Source of the DNA: Novosphingobium sp. | GTDB taxonomy: Bacteria > Pseudomonadota > Alphaproteobacteria > Sphingomonadales > Sphingomonadaceae | Assembly (NCBI RefSeq): GCF_039595395.1 | Contig: NZ_JBCNLP010000001.1 | Coordinates: 2,542,001 to 2,606,000, forward strand | Length of the DNA: 64,000 nucleotides | Direction: 5' to 3' | Part shown: positions 1 through 8,943 of the stretch, piece by piece | Layout: the number at the start of each line of letters is the position of its first letter | How positions within the stretch are numbered: position 1 is the first letter of the stretch | Notes under the pieces: generated by a model | Databases searched by the model: none | What the model was told of the DNA's origin: nothing | The model's input: the letters and a program-made list of their open reading frames with translations, nothing else | Made by a program: the position numbers and the translations under genes

Positions 1-2661
1 CTGAGCCGCCGCCAGACGCGCCACCGGCACGCGATAGGGCGAGGCCGAAACGTAATCGAGCCCCTGCGCCAGACAGAAGGCGACCGAGGCCGGGTCAGCG
101 CCATGCTCGCCGCAGAGGCCCAGTTCGAGGTCGGGGCGGGCCGCCCGGCCCTGCTCGCGCGCCAGAGCGATCAGCGCGCCCACGCCGGCCTCATCCAGCG
201 TGATAAAAGGATCGGCGCCATAAATGCCGCGATCGACATAGCGGCCCATAAAGCGCGCCGCATCATCGCGCCCCATGCCCAGCGTGGTCTGGGTGAGATC
301 ATTGCTGCCAAAGGAGAAAAACTCCGCTTCGCCCGCCAGCGTGCCCGCCATCAGCGCAGCGCGGGGCACCTCGATCATCGCGCCAAGGCGCCATGACAGG
401 GTCAGTCCTTGCGCGTTGAAGACATCCTGCGCGATGGTCTCCACCTGCACACGGATGGCTGCCAACTCTGCGGCAGAGCTGACCAGCGGCACCATCACCT
501 CCAACTGCGCCGGGGCATGGGTCTGGGCAGCCTCGCAAGCCGCTTCGAACAGGGCGCGCAGTTGCATGGCGTAAAGCTCGGGGTAGGCGATGCCGAGACG
601 GCAGCCGCGCAGGCCCAGCAGAGGGTTGAACTCATGCATTTCGCCAGCCAGACGGCGCAGCTTGTCGAGGCCAATATCAAGGCTCTCGGCCAAAGTAGCC
701 ATATCTGCCTGACTTTCGGGCAAAAAGCCGTGCAGCGGCAAATCCAGCAGGCGGATCGCGACAGGCAGCCCCGCCATATCCTGAAAGATCTGCCGGAAAT
801 CATCGCGCTGGAGGTGGAGCAGATGGTCCAGTGCCTTTTGCCGCGCCCTGGCCTCCGGAGAGAGGATAAAGCGTCGCATCGCGTCGATCCGTTCGGCCTG
901 GAAGAACATCGGCTCGGTGCGGCACAGGCCCACGCCCTGCGCGCCGAACTGCCGGGCGACAAGGCATTCGGCAGGCGTATCGGCATTGGCCCGCACGCCA
1001 AGATGGCGCCCGGTTTCGGCCATCACCTGATCGGCCCAGCCCATCAGCACGGCGAAATCACCCACCAGTTCGGAGCGGGTCAGGGGCACGCTGCCCGCCA
1101 TCACCTCGCCGGTGGTGCCGTCGATGGTGATGGTGTCACCCTCGCGCATCTGCCGCCCGCCGATGGAGAGGCTGCGCTTGGCGGCATCGATCGAGATCGC
1201 CGCCGTCCCCGTCACGCAGGGGCGGCCCATGCTGCGGGCCACCACGGCGGCGTGGCTGGTCATGCCGCCGCGTGCCGTCAGGATACCGACAGCGGCATGC
1301 ATGCCATGAATGTCCTCGGGGCTGGTTTCGACGCGGACGAGAATGACCGCCTCGCCGCGTTCGGCGCGCCTTTCCGCCGTTTCCGCGTCCAGCACGATGG
1401 CGCCTGAGGCCGCGCCCGGAGAGGCAGGCAGGCCCTTCGCGAGCAGATCGCGCGGGGCATCGGGGTCGAGCGTGGGGTGAAGCAATTGCGCCAGCGCCAT
1501 GGGCTCGATGCGCAGCAGGGCTTCCTGCTGGGTGATCAGCCCCTCGCCGACCATATCGCTGGCCATGCGCAGGGCGGCGGCGGCGGTGCGCTTGCCGCTG
1601 CGGGCCTGAAGCACCCAGAGGCGCCCCTGCTCGACGGTGAATTCGATGTCGAGCATGTCGCGGAAATGCTCTTCCAGCTTGGTAAACAGGCCGGTAAGCT
1701 GGGCGAAGGCCTCGGGCATGGCCTCTTCCATGCTGAGCGGTTTGGCGCCCGCCGCCTCCCGCGCGGCGCGGGTGAGATATTGCGGGGTGCGCAGGCCTGC
1801 GACCACATCTTCGCCCTGCGCGTTGATCAGCCATTCGCCGAAGCATTGGCGCGCGCCGGTTGTGGGGTCGCGGGTGAAGGCGACGCCGGTGGCGCTTTGC
1901 TGGTCGCGGTTGCCGAAGACCATGGCCTGCACCGTCACCGCCGTGCCGAGGCTGGCGGAGATGCCGTTCAAGCGGCGGTAGGTGCGGGCGCGCTCGCTGT
2001 CCCAGCTGTCGAAGACGGCGGCGATGGCGCCCCAGAGTTGTGCATCGACATCCTGCGGGAAAGGCGCGCCGGTTTCGGTTTCCACGATGCTCTTGTATTC
2101 GGAGACCAGCGCCTTCCAATGTTGCGCTTCCATCTCAACATCGGTGAAGAAGCCATTGTCTTCCTTGGCGATTTCCAACGCGTCCTCGAAGAGGTAATGG
2201 TCGACGCCCAGCGCCACATCGCCATAAATCTGGATAAAGCGGCGGTAGGAATCCCAGGCGAAACGCGCATCGCCCGAGGCTTTGGCCAGCGCCTCGACCG
2301 TCACATCGTTGAGGCCCAGATCGAGAACCGTATCCATCATCCCCGGCATCGAGACCGAGGCGCCCGAGCGCACCGAGACCAGCAAGGGGGTGACGGGATC
2401 GCCGAAGCGGCGCCCGGTGGCAGCCTCCAGATGGGCAATGCCCTGCGCAACCTGAGCGCGCAGATCGTCATCGATCAGGCGGTCGCCCCCGGCGTAATGG
2501 GCGCAGATTTCGGTGGAGATGGTGAAGCCCGGCGGCACCGGCAGGCCGATGGCGGCCATTTGCGCCAGATTGGCGCCCTTGCCGCCGACCACGGCCTTCT
2601 CTTGCGCGCGCGGATCGACCGACTGCGCATCGCCGCCGAAATGGAAGACGAACTCACCCAC
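1..2661 (-). CDS. ppdK: Pyruvate, phosphate dikinase (3' end cut by window)
   Basis: Interconverts pyruvate, ATP and Pi with PEP, AMP and PPi in the cytoplasm. The minus-strand reading runs 887 residues without a stop to base 1, close to the usual full length, so only a few C-terminal residues should be missing. Domains in order: N-terminal nucleotide-binding part (KGANLAQMAAIGLPVPPGF near the start), central phospho-histidine domain (GGMTSHAAVVAR, catalytic His about residue 470), C-terminal PEP/pyruvate barrel (LCGEHGADP, catalytic Cys about 850). The start is a GTG at 2661: the preceding in-frame codon is a TGA, and GGGAGG lies about 10 nt upstream. It follows glyS by 86 nt in the same direction, probably in one transcript glyQ-glyS-ppdK. 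Confidence 0.95.
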   Translation of the reverse strand, partial: MGEFVFHFGGDAQSVDPRAQEKAVVGGKGANLAQMAAIGLPVPPGFTISTEICAHYAGGDRLIDDDLRAQVAQGIAHLEAATGRRFGDPVTPLLVSVRSGASVSMPGMMDTVLDLGLNDVTVEALAKASGDARFAWDSYRRFIQIYGDVALGVDHYLFEDALEIAKEDNGFFTDVEMEAQHWKALVSEYKSIVETETGAPFPQDVDAQLWGAIAAVFDSWDSERARTYRRLNGISASLGTAVTVQAMVFGNRDQQSATGVAFTRDPTTGARQCFGEWLINAQGEDVVAGLRTPQYLTRAAREAAGAKPLSMEEAMPEAFAQLTGLFTKLEEHFRDMLDIEFTVEQGRLWVLQARSGKRTAAAALRMASDMVGEGLITQQEALLRIEPMALAQLLHPTLDPDAPRDLLAKGLPASPGAASGAIVLDAETAERRAERGEAVILVRVETSPEDIHGMHAAVGILTARGGMTSHAAVVARSMGRPCVTGTAAISIDAAKRSLSIGGRQMREGDTITIDGTTGEVMAGSVPLTRSELVGDFAVLMGWADQVMAETGRHLGVRANADTPAECLVARQFGAQGVGLCRTEPMFFQAERIDAMRRFILSPEARARQKALDHLLHLQRDDFRQIFQDMAGLPVAIRLLDLPLHGFLPESQADMATLAESLDIGLDKLRRLAGEMHEFNPLLGLRGCRLGIAYPELYAMQLRALFEAACEAAQTHAPAQLEVMVPLVSSAAELAAIRVQVETIAQDVFNAQGLTLSWRLGAMIEVPRAALMAGTLAGEAEFFSFGSNDLTQTTLGMGRDDAARFMGRYVDRGIYGADPFITLDEAGVGALIALAREQGRAARPDLELGLCGEHGADPASVAFCLAQGLDYVSASPYRVPVARLAAAQ

Positions 2662-2747
2662 TCAGGCCATACCTCCCTGCCCGGCCATCCCCTGCCCCAT
2701 GCCTTGCCCGGTGAAGGGAGGCATGGGAAAGAGGCTCGCGCCGAGGG

Positions 2748-4967
2748 TCAGCCTTCGATCCGCGAGAAATCGGCGACCTTGTGGACCGCGCCCCGGAAGG
2801 CGTCAAGCAAGGCGAGGCGTGCCGACCGTTTGGCCGGATCGGCATCGTTGACCGTCACCGTGTCGAAGAAGGCGTCGATGGGCGCGCGCAGGGTGGCCAG
2901 TGCCGCCATGGCGCCGGTGAAGTCCTCGGCCTCAACAGCGCTGGCGGCTTTGGGGCCGGCGGCGGAGAGGGCTTCGATCAGCGCCTTTTCATCGGCATCG
3001 GGGGCGGGGTTGGTGGCGTCCTTGTCCCAGCCCTTCTTCTCCTCGGCCTTGAGGATGTTGGCGGCGCGCTTGTAACCGGCGAGCAGGTTGATGCCATCCT
3101 CGCTGGCGACAAAGGCCTGCAGCGCATGGACGCGGGCGAGCAGGCGGACCAGATCGTCCTCTCCGCCAAGGGCGAAGACGGCGTCGATCAGATCGTGGCG
3201 GACGCCCGCTTCCTTCTGCTGGACCTTGAGGCGGTCGGCGAAGAAGGTGAGGAGGTCTTCAAAAGTTGCAAGCAGCCGCTCCAAAACTCGGGGCGACGCA
3301 TAACCCACTCGGATTTTCAATCGAGTGTAATCATCACTATCGACGATATGGCTTTCGTCCTGCACTGGCATCGGCGACGGCTTATGAAGCAATTCTTCAA
3401 GCCACGGCTGCCACCCAGAACCTTGCTTCACAGCCTTCGCTCGGGAAATGGCCGCCTGAAGCCAAAACCAAAATGCTTCTTCCAAACGAAACTTCGCGTC
3501 GGCGGAGGCAATGAGGCGGACGATGGCCAACGCAGCACGCCTCAACGCAAAAGGATCTTTCGATCCTGTAGGCTTTTCATTGATGATGAAAAAGCCAAAC
3601 AGTGTATCGAACTTGTCCGCTAGCGCTATACACACGGCCTCTCGTGCGGTGGGCACATCGTCGCCCTGCCCGACAGGCTTGTAATGATCGCGGATGGCAT
3701 CGGCCACCACATCGCCCAAACCTTCGGCGCGGGCGTAATAGCCGCCCATCAGGCCCTGAAGCTCGGGGAACTCGCCCACCATTTCGGTGACCAGATCCGC
3801 CTTGCACAGTGCCGCCGCCTGACGCGCCAGCACCGGATCGGCGCCCGGCACAATCCCTTCCGCCGCCAGCCATTCGGCCAGCTTGGCGACGCGCGCGACC
3901 TTGTCGGCCACGGTGCCCAGCTTTTCGTGGAAGGTGATGCGCTCCAGCTTTTTAGCCTGCTCCGCCAGCGGCACCTTGCGGTCCTGCTGCCAGAAGAAGC
4001 GCGCATCCGACAGGCGCGCAGCCAGCACCTTGCGGTTGCCCGCCACGATGCCCTCGCCGCCGTCGCTCGCCGCGATGTTGGCGGTGCAGACGAAAGCGTC
4101 AGCCAGCTTGCCATCGGCGTCGCGGCAGATGAAGTACTTCTGGTTGACGCGGGCGGTGAGCTGGATCGTCTCGGGCGGCACTTCGAGGAAGGCCTCGTCG
4201 AAGCGGCCCAGCAGCGGCACCGGCCATTCGGTGAGGCCCGCGTTCTCCACGACCAGCCCTTCGTCCTCGACCAGCGTCAGGCCAGCATCGGCGGCAACCT
4301 TGGCCGCGCCGCTGCGCACGATGCCTTGGCGCTCCTCATGATCGACCAGCACATGCGCGGCGCGCAGCTGATCGGCATAGGTCTCGGCACTCTCGATGGC
4401 GATGGCGCCATGCGAATGGAAGCGATGCCCCATGGTCTCGCACCCGGCGACGATGCCGCCGACTTCGCACTCCACCACGGCGCCATCGAGCAGCGCGATG
4501 ATCGCCTGCAATGGGCGTACCCAGCGCAGGCTCTCGGGCGACAGCGAGGCGGCGCCCCAGCGCTGCGACTTGGGCCAAGAGAACCCGCGCACGATGGCGG
4601 GAATGGCCTCGGCCAGCACATCGGCGGTGGCGCGGCCCGGCTTTTCGGTGATGGCGAAGTACACGCCGTCACGCTCGGTCAGTTGCTCCTTGGTCAAACC
4701 CGTCTTGCGCAGAAAGCCTGCCAACGCCTGTTCAGGCGCGGAGGTTTTCGGCCCCTTTACCTCTTCGCTGACGGCTTCGGTGGCCACGGGCAGGTCGCGC
4801 GCGATCAGCGCCAGACGGCGCGGCGTCGACCACACCGTCAGCGAACCCACCGACACACCGGCAGCGCTCAAGGCGCCACGGAACAGCTTTTCCAGTTCGG
4901 CACGGGCGCCGGCCTGCATGCGCGCCGGGATTTCCTCGCTGCGCAGTTCGAGAAGAAACGTGCTCAC
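2748..4967 (-). CDS. glyS: Glycine--tRNA ligase beta subunit
   Basis: Beta subunit of the heterotetrameric glycyl-tRNA synthetase, needed with GlyQ to charge tRNA-Gly. The N-terminus (STFLLELRSEEIPARM) is typical of the family. I chose the GTG at 4967 rather than the ATG at 4997 because it overlaps the glyQ stop (GTGA), has GGAG just upstream, and matches where the family begins; this gives 739 aa, on the long side compared with about 690 in E. coli. Residues about 442-571 (3255-3640) are encoded by a stretch of clearly lower G+C and different codon choice from the flanks, and the protein there (for example RLEEAFWFWLQAAISRAKAV) reads as extra or replaced sequence. The frame stays open throughout, so the gene is probably functional. 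Confidence 0.95.
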   Translation of the reverse strand: MSTFLLELRSEEIPARMQAGARAELEKLFRGALSAAGVSVGSLTVWSTPRRLALIARDLPVATEAVSEEVKGPKTSAPEQALAGFLRKTGLTKEQLTERDGVYFAITEKPGRATADVLAEAIPAIVRGFSWPKSQRWGAASLSPESLRWVRPLQAIIALLDGAVVECEVGGIVAGCETMGHRFHSHGAIAIESAETYADQLRAAHVLVDHEERQGIVRSGAAKVAADAGLTLVEDEGLVVENAGLTEWPVPLLGRFDEAFLEVPPETIQLTARVNQKYFICRDADGKLADAFVCTANIAASDGGEGIVAGNRKVLAARLSDARFFWQQDRKVPLAEQAKKLERITFHEKLGTVADKVARVAKLAEWLAAEGIVPGADPVLARQAAALCKADLVTEMVGEFPELQGLMGGYYARAEGLGDVVADAIRDHYKPVGQGDDVPTAREAVCIALADKFDTLFGFFIINEKPTGSKDPFALRRAALAIVRLIASADAKFRLEEAFWFWLQAAISRAKAVKQGSGWQPWLEELLHKPSPMPVQDESHIVDSDDYTRLKIRVGYASPRVLERLLATFEDLLTFFADRLKVQQKEAGVRHDLIDAVFALGGEDDLVRLLARVHALQAFVASEDGINLLAGYKRAANILKAEEKKGWDKDATNPAPDADEKALIEALSAAGPKAASAVEAEDFTGAMAALATLRAPIDAFFDTVTVNDADPAKRSARLALLDAFRGAVHKVADFSRIEG

Positions 4968-5875
4968 TTGCTCCACCCCGGAAATTTCTCGGCCCATGCG
5001 GCCTCATTCTTCTCGATCCATGCCTGGCAGGCGCCCTTGGCCAGATCGCGCACCCGGCCCATATAGCTGGCGCGCTCCTGCACGGAGATCACGCCGCGCG
5101 CCTGCAACAGATTGAAGAGATGCGAGGCCTCGATCGCCTGATCATAGGCGGCCAGCGGAATATCGGCCTCGATGCAGCGCTTCGCTTCAGCCTCGGCGGC
5201 GGCGAAGCCCTTGAAGAGCGAATCCGTGTCGGCGATCTCGAAGTTGTACTTCGACATCTCCTGCTCATTCTTCAGGAAGACGTCGCCATAGCTGACGCCA
5301 TCATTGTTGAAGCGCAGGTCGTACACGCGGTCCACGCCCTGAATGTACATCGCCAGACGCTCCAGACCATAGGTCAGCTCGCCCGCGACGGGCTTGCAAT
5401 CGAAGCCGCCCATCTGCTGGAAATAGGTAAACTGCGTCACCTCCATGCCGTCGCACCACACTTCCCAGCCCAGACCCCAGGCGCCCAGCGTGGGGCTTTC
5501 CCAGTCGTCTTCCACAAAGCGGATGTCATGCGCCAGCGGATCGACCCCGATGGCGGCCAGCGACTGCAGATACAGCTCCTGCAGGTTTTCCGGCGAGGGC
5601 TTCAGGATCACCTGATACTGGTAATAGTGCTGCAACCGGTTGGGGTTTTCGCCATAGCGGCCATCCGTCGGGCGACGACTGGGCTGCACATAGGCAGCCT
5701 TCCACGGCTCCGGGCCCAGAGCGCGCAAGGTGGTGGCGGGGTGAAACGTACCCGCGCCCACGCGCATGTCATAGGGCTGCAGGATCAGGCAGCCCTGTGC
5801 GCTCCAGAAATTGTGGAGGGTCAGGATCATGTCCTGAAAACTGAGTGGTTGTGTGCCGGAATGTTGCGCGCTCAT
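4964..5875 (-). CDS. glyQ: Glycine--tRNA ligase alpha subunit
   Basis: Alpha (catalytic) subunit of tetrameric glycyl-tRNA synthetase. Highly recognisable: LTLHNFWSAQGCLILQPYDM near the N-terminus, then GAGTFHPATTLRALGPEPW and RPTDGRYGENPNRLQHYYQYQ in the class II core, about 303 aa, the normal length. I place the start at the ATG at 5875 (MSAQHSGTQ); an in-frame TTG at 5896 would add seven residues of poor quality. Its stop overlaps the glyS GTG start, so translation of the two subunits is probably coupled. The gene diverges from the TraB/GumN pair, with about 125 bp between them to hold promoters. Confidence 0.96.
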   Translation of the reverse strand: MSAQHSGTQPLSFQDMILTLHNFWSAQGCLILQPYDMRVGAGTFHPATTLRALGPEPWKAAYVQPSRRPTDGRYGENPNRLQHYYQYQVILKPSPENLQELYLQSLAAIGVDPLAHDIRFVEDDWESPTLGAWGLGWEVWCDGMEVTQFTYFQQMGGFDCKPVAGELTYGLERLAMYIQGVDRVYDLRFNNDGVSYGDVFLKNEQEMSKYNFEIADTDSLFKGFAAAEAEAKRCIEADIPLAAYDQAIEASHLFNLLQARGVISVQERASYMGRVRDLAKGACQAWIEKNEAAWAEKFPGWSK

Positions 5876-6000
5876 GGGGCTAGGCCTTTGACGCAAGCGC
5901 CCGCGCCGGTCAAGACACGCGCAAGCTTGCGGATATTATCCAAAGATCAACCATGCCGGGCAATCGACAGAAGCGAAATCGCCATTATACGCTTGCAGTC

Positions 6001-6930
6001 ATGAACTTGCTCCTGCGCCCGATCTTCGCCCTGCTGGCCCTGCTGACCGCCCTGGTGGCACCGTTCGCTCAGGCCGAGACCCAGCGCCTGCCCACGCCTC
6101 AGCCCAAGCGGCAGGTGGCGGTGCCTGCGCTGGTGCGTCCGGCCCTGTGGCGCGTGCAGCGCGGCAAGAGCGTGATCTATCTCTTCGGCACGGTCCATGC
6201 CCTGCCCAAGGATGTGCCCTGGATGGACGGCAAGGTGGCCGACATCACCGAGCATGCCGACACGCTGGTGACCGAGATCCTCGACAAGGACCCGGCGGCC
6301 ATGCGCAGCGTGGTGATGCAGACGGCCATGATGCCTCAGGGCCAGACACTGCGCGGCAAGCTTTCGCCCAAAAGCAAGGACAAGCTGGAAAAGGTGCTGG
6401 CCGCCGATGGCCTGCGGCCCGCCGCCTTCGATGCCTTTCGCCCCTGGTATGCGGCGGTGGCGCTCTCCACCCTGCCGCTGATGAAGGCGGGCTATGATCC
6501 CACCAATGGCGTGGATGTGACACTCTCGGGCCGTTTCAAGGATGCGGGCAAGCCGCATGAGGCACTCGAAACGCCCGAATATCAGCTTGGCCTGTTCAAC
6601 AAGCTGCCGGAGGATGCCCAGATCCGCTATCTGGATGAAGTCCTGAAAGATGCCGACAAGATCCCCGATGAACTCGCCAAGATGATCAACGAGTGGAAGG
6701 CCGGTCACGCCGACGAGCTGGCCCGGCTGATGAATGAGGATGAGAGCGATCCGGTGCTGCTCAAGCTGCTGCTGATCGACCGCAACAAGGCCTGGGCGCG
6801 CTGGATCAGGGCGCGGCTGGCCAAGCCGGGCACGGTGCTGCTGGCGGTGGGCGCGGGCCATCTGGCGGGCAAGGGCAGTGTGCAGGATCAGCTCGCCGCG
6901 ATGGGCATCAAGGTGACGCGTGTCCAGTAA
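6001..6930 (+). CDS. TraB/GumN family protein, secreted
   Basis: A 309-aa member of the TraB/GumN (Tiki-like) superfamily, whose eukaryotic members are metalloproteases; bacterial roles are mostly unknown. The start at 6001 gives a clean signal peptide (MNLLLRPIFALLALLTALV..., cleavage about after AQA, residue 25), whereas the upstream ATG at 5953 would bury it. The family GxxH motif is GTVH at residues 63-66, and the C-terminal VGAGHLAGKGS motif is present. It overlaps the next gene, a paralogue, by 11 bp, so the two are a co-translated pair. Function beyond the family is not evident. Confidence 0.85.
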   Translation: MNLLLRPIFALLALLTALVAPFAQAETQRLPTPQPKRQVAVPALVRPALWRVQRGKSVIYLFGTVHALPKDVPWMDGKVADITEHADTLVTEILDKDPAAMRSVVMQTAMMPQGQTLRGKLSPKSKDKLEKVLAADGLRPAAFDAFRPWYAAVALSTLPLMKAGYDPTNGVDVTLSGRFKDAGKPHEALETPEYQLGLFNKLPEDAQIRYLDEVLKDADKIPDELAKMINEWKAGHADELARLMNEDESDPVLLKLLLIDRNKAWARWIRARLAKPGTVLLAVGAGHLAGKGSVQDQLAAMGIKVTRVQ

Positions 6931-7795
6931 GCCGTTCTGGCGGAATGCTGTTGGTCTGGCGCTGGCGCTGCTGGCGGGGGCTTGCTCGCGCACCGATCCG
7001 GCCAATCCGGCGTTGTGGCATGTGGAGGGCCCCAACGGACAGCAGGCATGGCTGTTCGGTACGATCCACGCCCTGCCCCGCCCTGTCGCATGGCGCACAA
7101 CGCGCGTGGAGGCGGCGCTGGGGCAGGCCAACCTGCTGATGGTGGAGATCGCCGACCTCAACAATGACGGGGCAACGCGGGCCATCTACAACCGCCTCGC
7201 CCATTCCCCCGGCCAGCCGCCGATCGACGGCAGGGTGCCTGACAATCTCCGCCCTGCCCTGAACCAGTTGCTAGGCAAGGCCGGTTTGAAACCTGACAGT
7301 TTCAGCGATACCGAGACATGGGCCGCCGCTTTGCTGCTGGGCCATGCCGCTCAGGGCGATGCCGAGGATGCCGCCAATGGCGTGGACCGCGCCCTGCTTT
7401 CGTCCAACCACCTGCCTGTCAGCGAGTTCGAAGGCGCGCAAAAGCAACTCAGCCTGTTCGACAGCCTGCCCGAGAACGCCCAACGCACCATGCTGGCCAG
7501 CGTGATCGAGAGCGCGCCCAAAGCACCGGAAGACACCAAGGCGCTGGAAGAAGCATGGCGGCGCGGCGATATGGGCTGGATCGGGGCGCAGACGTCATCC
7601 GGCATGCTGGCCGATCCGGTGCTGCGCAACCAGCTGTATCTGGGCCGCAACCATGCCTGGCAAACCGCCATCACCTCTGCCATGGCGCGTGGGCAAAAGC
7701 CCTTCGTGGCCGTCGGCGCCGCCCATATGGCCGGGCCCGATGGGCTGCCCGCCCTGCTGGCGGCCAAAGGCTATCGCGTCACGCGGGTGGAATAG
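6920..7795 (+). CDS. TraB/GumN family protein, probable lipoprotein
   Basis: Second TraB/GumN paralogue, 291 aa, in tandem with the one before. Start is a GTG at 6920 inside the upstream gene. The N-terminus is a hydrophobic signal ending LLAGACS, with Cys22 as a possible lipidation site, although the box lacks the usual Leu at -3. GxxH is GTIH at residues 47-50, and the end reads VGAAHMAGPDGL, equivalent to the first copy. Similar architecture but clearly diverged sequence suggests an old duplication in which one copy is released and the other is anchored. The substrate is unknown. Confidence 0.83.
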   Translation: MSSKPFWRNAVGLALALLAGACSRTDPANPALWHVEGPNGQQAWLFGTIHALPRPVAWRTTRVEAALGQANLLMVEIADLNNDGATRAIYNRLAHSPGQPPIDGRVPDNLRPALNQLLGKAGLKPDSFSDTETWAAALLLGHAAQGDAEDAANGVDRALLSSNHLPVSEFEGAQKQLSLFDSLPENAQRTMLASVIESAPKAPEDTKALEEAWRRGDMGWIGAQTSSGMLADPVLRNQLYLGRNHAWQTAITSAMARGQKPFVAVGAAHMAGPDGLPALLAAKGYRVTRVE

Positions 7796-7926
7796 CGCGC
7801 GTCGAAGCCCTCTGGCGCTTGCCTTTTCCCGCATTTGCCGCTAGGGGCGCCCGCTTCCCGTCATGGTCATCCCTGGAGGCGTGGCGGGAGTGTTAAAGTC
7901 TATCATTCTTTCGAAAGGCAAGTGTT

Positions 7927-8220
7927 ATGAGCGATACGCTGACCCTGCCGGCCGAGACGCGTGCGAAGACTGGCAAGGGAGCCAGCCGCAGCCTGCGTCG
8001 TGAAGGTCGTGTGCCCGTGGTTGTTTATGGTGGCGGGGCCGAGCCCCTGGCCGTCCACGTCGAAGCCAAGGAACTGGTGCGCCAGCTGAACACCGGCAAG
8101 TTCTTTGATTCGGCGATCGAGATCGTTGTCGATGGCCAGACCATCAAGACGACCCCGAAGGACGTCGCTTTCCACCCGGTGAGCGACCGCCCGCTGCACG
8201 CGGACTTCCTGCGCGCTTAA
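7927..8220 (+). CDS. rplY: 50S ribosomal protein L25, short form
   Basis: 97-aa protein matching the 5S-rRNA-binding N-terminal domain of L25/Ctc (KGASRSLRREGRVPVVVYGG, then PKDVAFHPVSDRPLHADFLR). Alphaproteobacterial L25 is normally the two-domain Ctc type of about 200 aa; here the frame stops exactly where the first domain ends, and the bases after the stop do not resemble the second (TL5) domain. The rRNA-binding part is intact, so it should still assemble into the ribosome like E. coli L25. Upstream AAAGGC is a plausible ribosome binding site. A strong terminator follows, then pth, the usual neighbour. Confidence 0.9.
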   Translation: MSDTLTLPAETRAKTGKGASRSLRREGRVPVVVYGGGAEPLAVHVEAKELVRQLNTGKFFDSAIEIVVDGQTIKTTPKDVAFHPVSDRPLHADFLRA

Positions 8221-8254
8221 GCTGCGTGGGCATCCCTGCGAAGGGATGCATGAC

Positions 8255-8304
8255 AAAGGCGGGAAAGACGGCCATAGCGCCTTGTCTTTCCCGCCTTTCG
8301 TTTG
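8255..8304 (+). terminator. Rho-independent terminator after rplY
   Basis: Perfect 15-bp stem (left arm 8255-8269, right arm 8284-8298; core GGCGGGAAAGAC) with a 14-nt loop, followed by CGTTTGTTT. It lies 35 nt after the rplY stop and should separate rplY from pth. Confidence 0.85.
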
Positions 8305-8354
8305 TTTGGGACGCTTCGCTTCCGGCGTTTGTCTGGGGCGCTTCGCTCCCGGCG
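8301..8354 (+). repeat. Two tandem 27-nt units upstream of pth
   Basis: Units 8301-8327 and 8328-8354 are identical at 24 of 27 positions; all three differences are transitions. Each unit carries a CGCTTCGCT core. They lie between the rplY terminator and the pth ribosome binding region. Role unknown. Confidence 0.7.
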
Positions 8355-8376
8355 TTTTGACCAACGGATTTTAGCC

Positions 8377-8943
8377 ATGCAACTGTGGGTTGGGCTGGGT
8401 AACCCCGGCGACCAATACAAGATGAACCGGCACAATGTCGGCTTCATGGCCTGCGACGTGATCGCCGACACCCATCGTTTCGGCCCGGTGCAGAAGAAGT
8501 TTCAGGGCTGGGTGCAGGATGGCCGCATCGGCTCCGAACGCGTGATCCTGCTCAAACCCGCCACCTTCATGAATGAGAGCGGCCGCGCCGTGGCCGAGGC
8601 GATGCGCTTCTTCAAGCTGGACGCCTCCGCCCTCACCGTCTTCCATGACGAGCTGGACCTGCCGCCCATGAAGGTGAAGGTAAAGCGCGGCGGCGGCCAT
8701 GCCGGGCACAATGGCCTGCGCTCGATCGACCAGCATATGGGGCCCGAGTTCCGCCGGATCAGGCTGGGCATCGGCCATCCCGGCCACAAGGACCGCGTCC
8801 ATGGCTATGTGCTGGGAAATTACGCCAAGGCGGAGATCGACGATCTGGCCGATATGCTGGGCGCCATCGCCTCGGAGGCCGAATGGCTGGCCAAGGGTGA
8901 TGACGTTCGTTTTATGAACGACGTTTCGCTGCGGCTGGCCTGA
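8377..8943 (+). CDS. pth: Peptidyl-tRNA hydrolase
   Basis: Releases stalled peptides from peptidyl-tRNA so the tRNA can be recycled; cytoplasmic and essential. The 188-aa protein shows the family motifs WVGLGNPGDQY and NRHNVGFMA (catalytic His19), FMNESGRAV, FHDELDLP (catalytic Asp) and GGGHAGHNGLRSI. Start chosen at 8377 because the family begins directly before the LVGLGNPG motif; upstream in-frame codons are repeat sequence. The stop overlaps the next start (TGATG), giving a coupled run pth-GNAT-ychF-maoC. Confidence 0.96.
   Translation: MQLWVGLGNPGDQYKMNRHNVGFMACDVIADTHRFGPVQKKFQGWVQDGRIGSERVILLKPATFMNESGRAVAEAMRFFKLDASALTVFHDELDLPPMKVKVKRGGGHAGHNGLRSIDQHMGPEFRRIRLGIGHPGHKDRVHGYVLGNYAKAEIDDLADMLGAIASEAEWLAKGDDVRFMNDVSLRLA

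Noticed and set aside
1477..3075. 532-aa plus-strand frame at the window start
   Set aside because: Antisense to ppdK and glyS, whose family motifs are all on the minus strand.
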